This document shows, piece by piece, positions 5,398-6,010 of a DNA stretch of 6,010 nucleotides; the stretch's first letter is position 1, and every line of letters starts with the position of its first letter. The notes under the pieces are model-generated. The model was not told the DNA's origin and searched no databases. It saw only the letters and a list, made by a program, of their open reading frames with translations. This stretch comes from Methylococcaceae bacterium UBA662 (GTDB taxonomy: Bacteria > Pseudomonadota > Gammaproteobacteria > Methylococcales > Methylomonadaceae): positions 1 through 6,010 of the forward strand of contig DBNW01000060.1 of assembly GCA_002299425.1 (NCBI GenBank). Direction: 5' to 3'. A program made the translations under genes and the position numbers.

Positions 5398-5744
5398 CGG
5401 TTCACCAATTTTTGCCAGTGCCTGGCCAAGGATTTTCTTAAATATCCCGACGGCACACCGATCGCGTCACGGTGGGCAAGGACGACAATATCCATGCCGC
5501 CCAGGCTTTTTTGTAACCTGAAGTGTTCCCTTATCGTGCGTTTTATCAGGTTTCTATGCACTGCTTTTTTTATGTTTTTTTTGGCTATCGCCAATCCCAG
5601 ACGAGGATGACCTAAATCATTTTTGATAGCCAACAAGGTGAAATAACGGTCGCCCGATTTAACCGGGTTAGCAAACACTTTTTTAAATTCGGCAGGTTTC
5701 TTTACCCTTGCCTGAGGGGGAAAACCAAACTCAGCACCTGCCAC
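5379..5744 (-). CDS. rnpA: Ribonuclease P protein component
   Basis: Basic protein subunit of RNase P, which helps the catalytic RNA remove 5' leaders from precursor tRNAs. It has 121 residues, the usual size. After a short variable start it shows RVKKPAEFKKVFANPVKSGD (13-32), YFTLLAI, PRLGLAIAKK (47-56), then the RNR-motif helix HRNLIKRTIREHFR (63-76) and MDIVVLAHRDA (84-94). In the signature helix the second Arg of the usual RNRxKR is Leu66, so the motif reads RNLIKR. The start is the GTG at 5744, 11 nt after rpmH. The frame is open further upstream into rpmH but has no ATG or GTG there, so GTG is the best choice even without a clear Shine-Dalgarno sequence. It overlaps yidD by 19 nt. Confidence 0.96.
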   Translation of the reverse strand: MAGAEFGFPPQARVKKPAEFKKVFANPVKSGDRYFTLLAIKNDLGHPRLGLAIAKKNIKKAVHRNLIKRTIREHFRLQKSLGGMDIVVLAHRDAIGVPSGYLRKSLARHWQKLVNRCAQYS

Positions 5745-5755
5745 AGAACCGGAGT

Positions 5756-5890
5756 CTATACAGTTAATTTCGCCCGCCCCTTCGCCCTTCTGGCATTAAG
5801 CACTCTGCGACCGCCGACGGTGGCCATTCTGGCACGAAACCCGTGGGTTCTTACACGCTTGATTTTACTAGGTTGGTAGGTTCTTTTCAT
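5756..5890 (-). CDS. rpmH: 50S ribosomal protein L34
   Basis: Ribosomal protein L34, a very basic 44-residue protein of the large subunit. The translation begins MKRTYQPSKIKRVRTHGFRA and continues RMATVGGRRVLNARRAKGRA to end KLTV before a TAG stop. It matches the standard gammaproteobacterial form along its whole length, with no gap or extension. The ATG at 5890 has a modest Shine-Dalgarno (CCAGG, about 8 nt upstream). It is the first gene of the rpmH-rnpA-yidD-yidC-mnmE run, and a clear promoter lies about 55 nt upstream. In this class dnaA normally lies just beyond on the other side, outside this window. Confidence 0.98.
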   Translation of the reverse strand: MKRTYQPSKIKRVRTHGFRARMATVGGRRVLNARRAKGRAKLTV

Positions 5891-5943
5891 GATTTATACC
5901 TGGCTGTGGGGGGGTTATCAAAAACAAATAAAAAAGGGGTAGG

Positions 5944-5972
5944 ATGTTAAAATAATCTTGTTTCCATGTCAA
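5944..5972 (-). promoter_or_regulatory. rpmH operon promoter (sigma70 type)
   Basis: On the minus strand: a perfect -35 box TTGACA (5972-5967), a 17-nt spacer (5966-5950) and -10 box TAACAT (5949-5944, four of six matches to TATAAT). Transcription would start near 5937, giving a leader of about 45 to 50 nt before rpmH. The leader contains a run of Cs (CCCCCCC near 5908-5914) and no strong hairpin. No exact DnaA box (TTATCCACA) is visible between 5891 and 6010. Confidence 0.7.
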
Positions 5973-6010
5973 TTCTGTAACCCAAGGCGCCAGGGCAATC
6001 GCGCTTAAAT

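Noticed and set aside
5891..6010. Possible replication origin or DnaA boxes upstream of rpmH
   Set aside because: The location is right for the origin region, but I find no TTATCCACA-like box or AT-rich repeat array in these 120 bases.

Overview
The window looks like a piece of a proteobacterial chromosome, most likely gammaproteobacterial. The right-hand part, about 2111 to 5972 and read entirely on the minus strand, is the conserved block near the replication origin: rpmH, rnpA, yidD, yidC, mnmE. A long periplasmic domain in YidC shows a Gram-negative host. The gene order (no jag gene between yidC and mnmE) and the protein style fit Gammaproteobacteria. I cannot place it reliably below class from sequence alone.

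Core block (minus strand, right to left). A well-formed sigma70-type promoter (5944-5972) precedes rpmH (ribosomal protein L34). rnpA (protein subunit of RNase P), yidD (membrane-insertion helper), yidC (inner-membrane insertase) and mnmE (tRNA wobble-uridine GTPase) follow. The spacings are very tight: 11 nt, a 19-nt overlap, 2 nt and 3 nt. The genes therefore look co-transcribed and in part translationally coupled, joining ribosome and tRNA maturation to membrane-protein insertion. All five look intact.

Accessory block (1 to about 2110, also minus strand). The conserved order stops sharply at the 3' end of mnmE, a known insertion site for genomic islands. Beyond it lies a graveyard of mobile DNA around one intact module. 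In transcription order it holds: (a) a tyrosine-recombinase remnant whose arginine box is fused directly to its HxxR/GH half, and which has a frameshift before its natural end; (b) an apparently complete higB-higA toxin-antitoxin operon, with a palindrome filling the spacer between its -35 and -10 boxes; (c) a second, diverged higA-type antitoxin remnant with an internal frame-breaking deletion and no partner toxin, overlapping the intact higA by ATGA; (d) a short unrecognised coding segment cut by an insertion sequence; (e) one end and a decayed, multiply disrupted transposase of an IS5-family-like element running off the left edge.

I see no tRNA, rRNA, CRISPR array or evident new multi-gene system. 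The most informative observations are the operator-in-promoter design with a possibly leaderless toxin mRNA, the orphan second antitoxin, the internally deleted integrase, and the position of all this at the mnmE 3' end.
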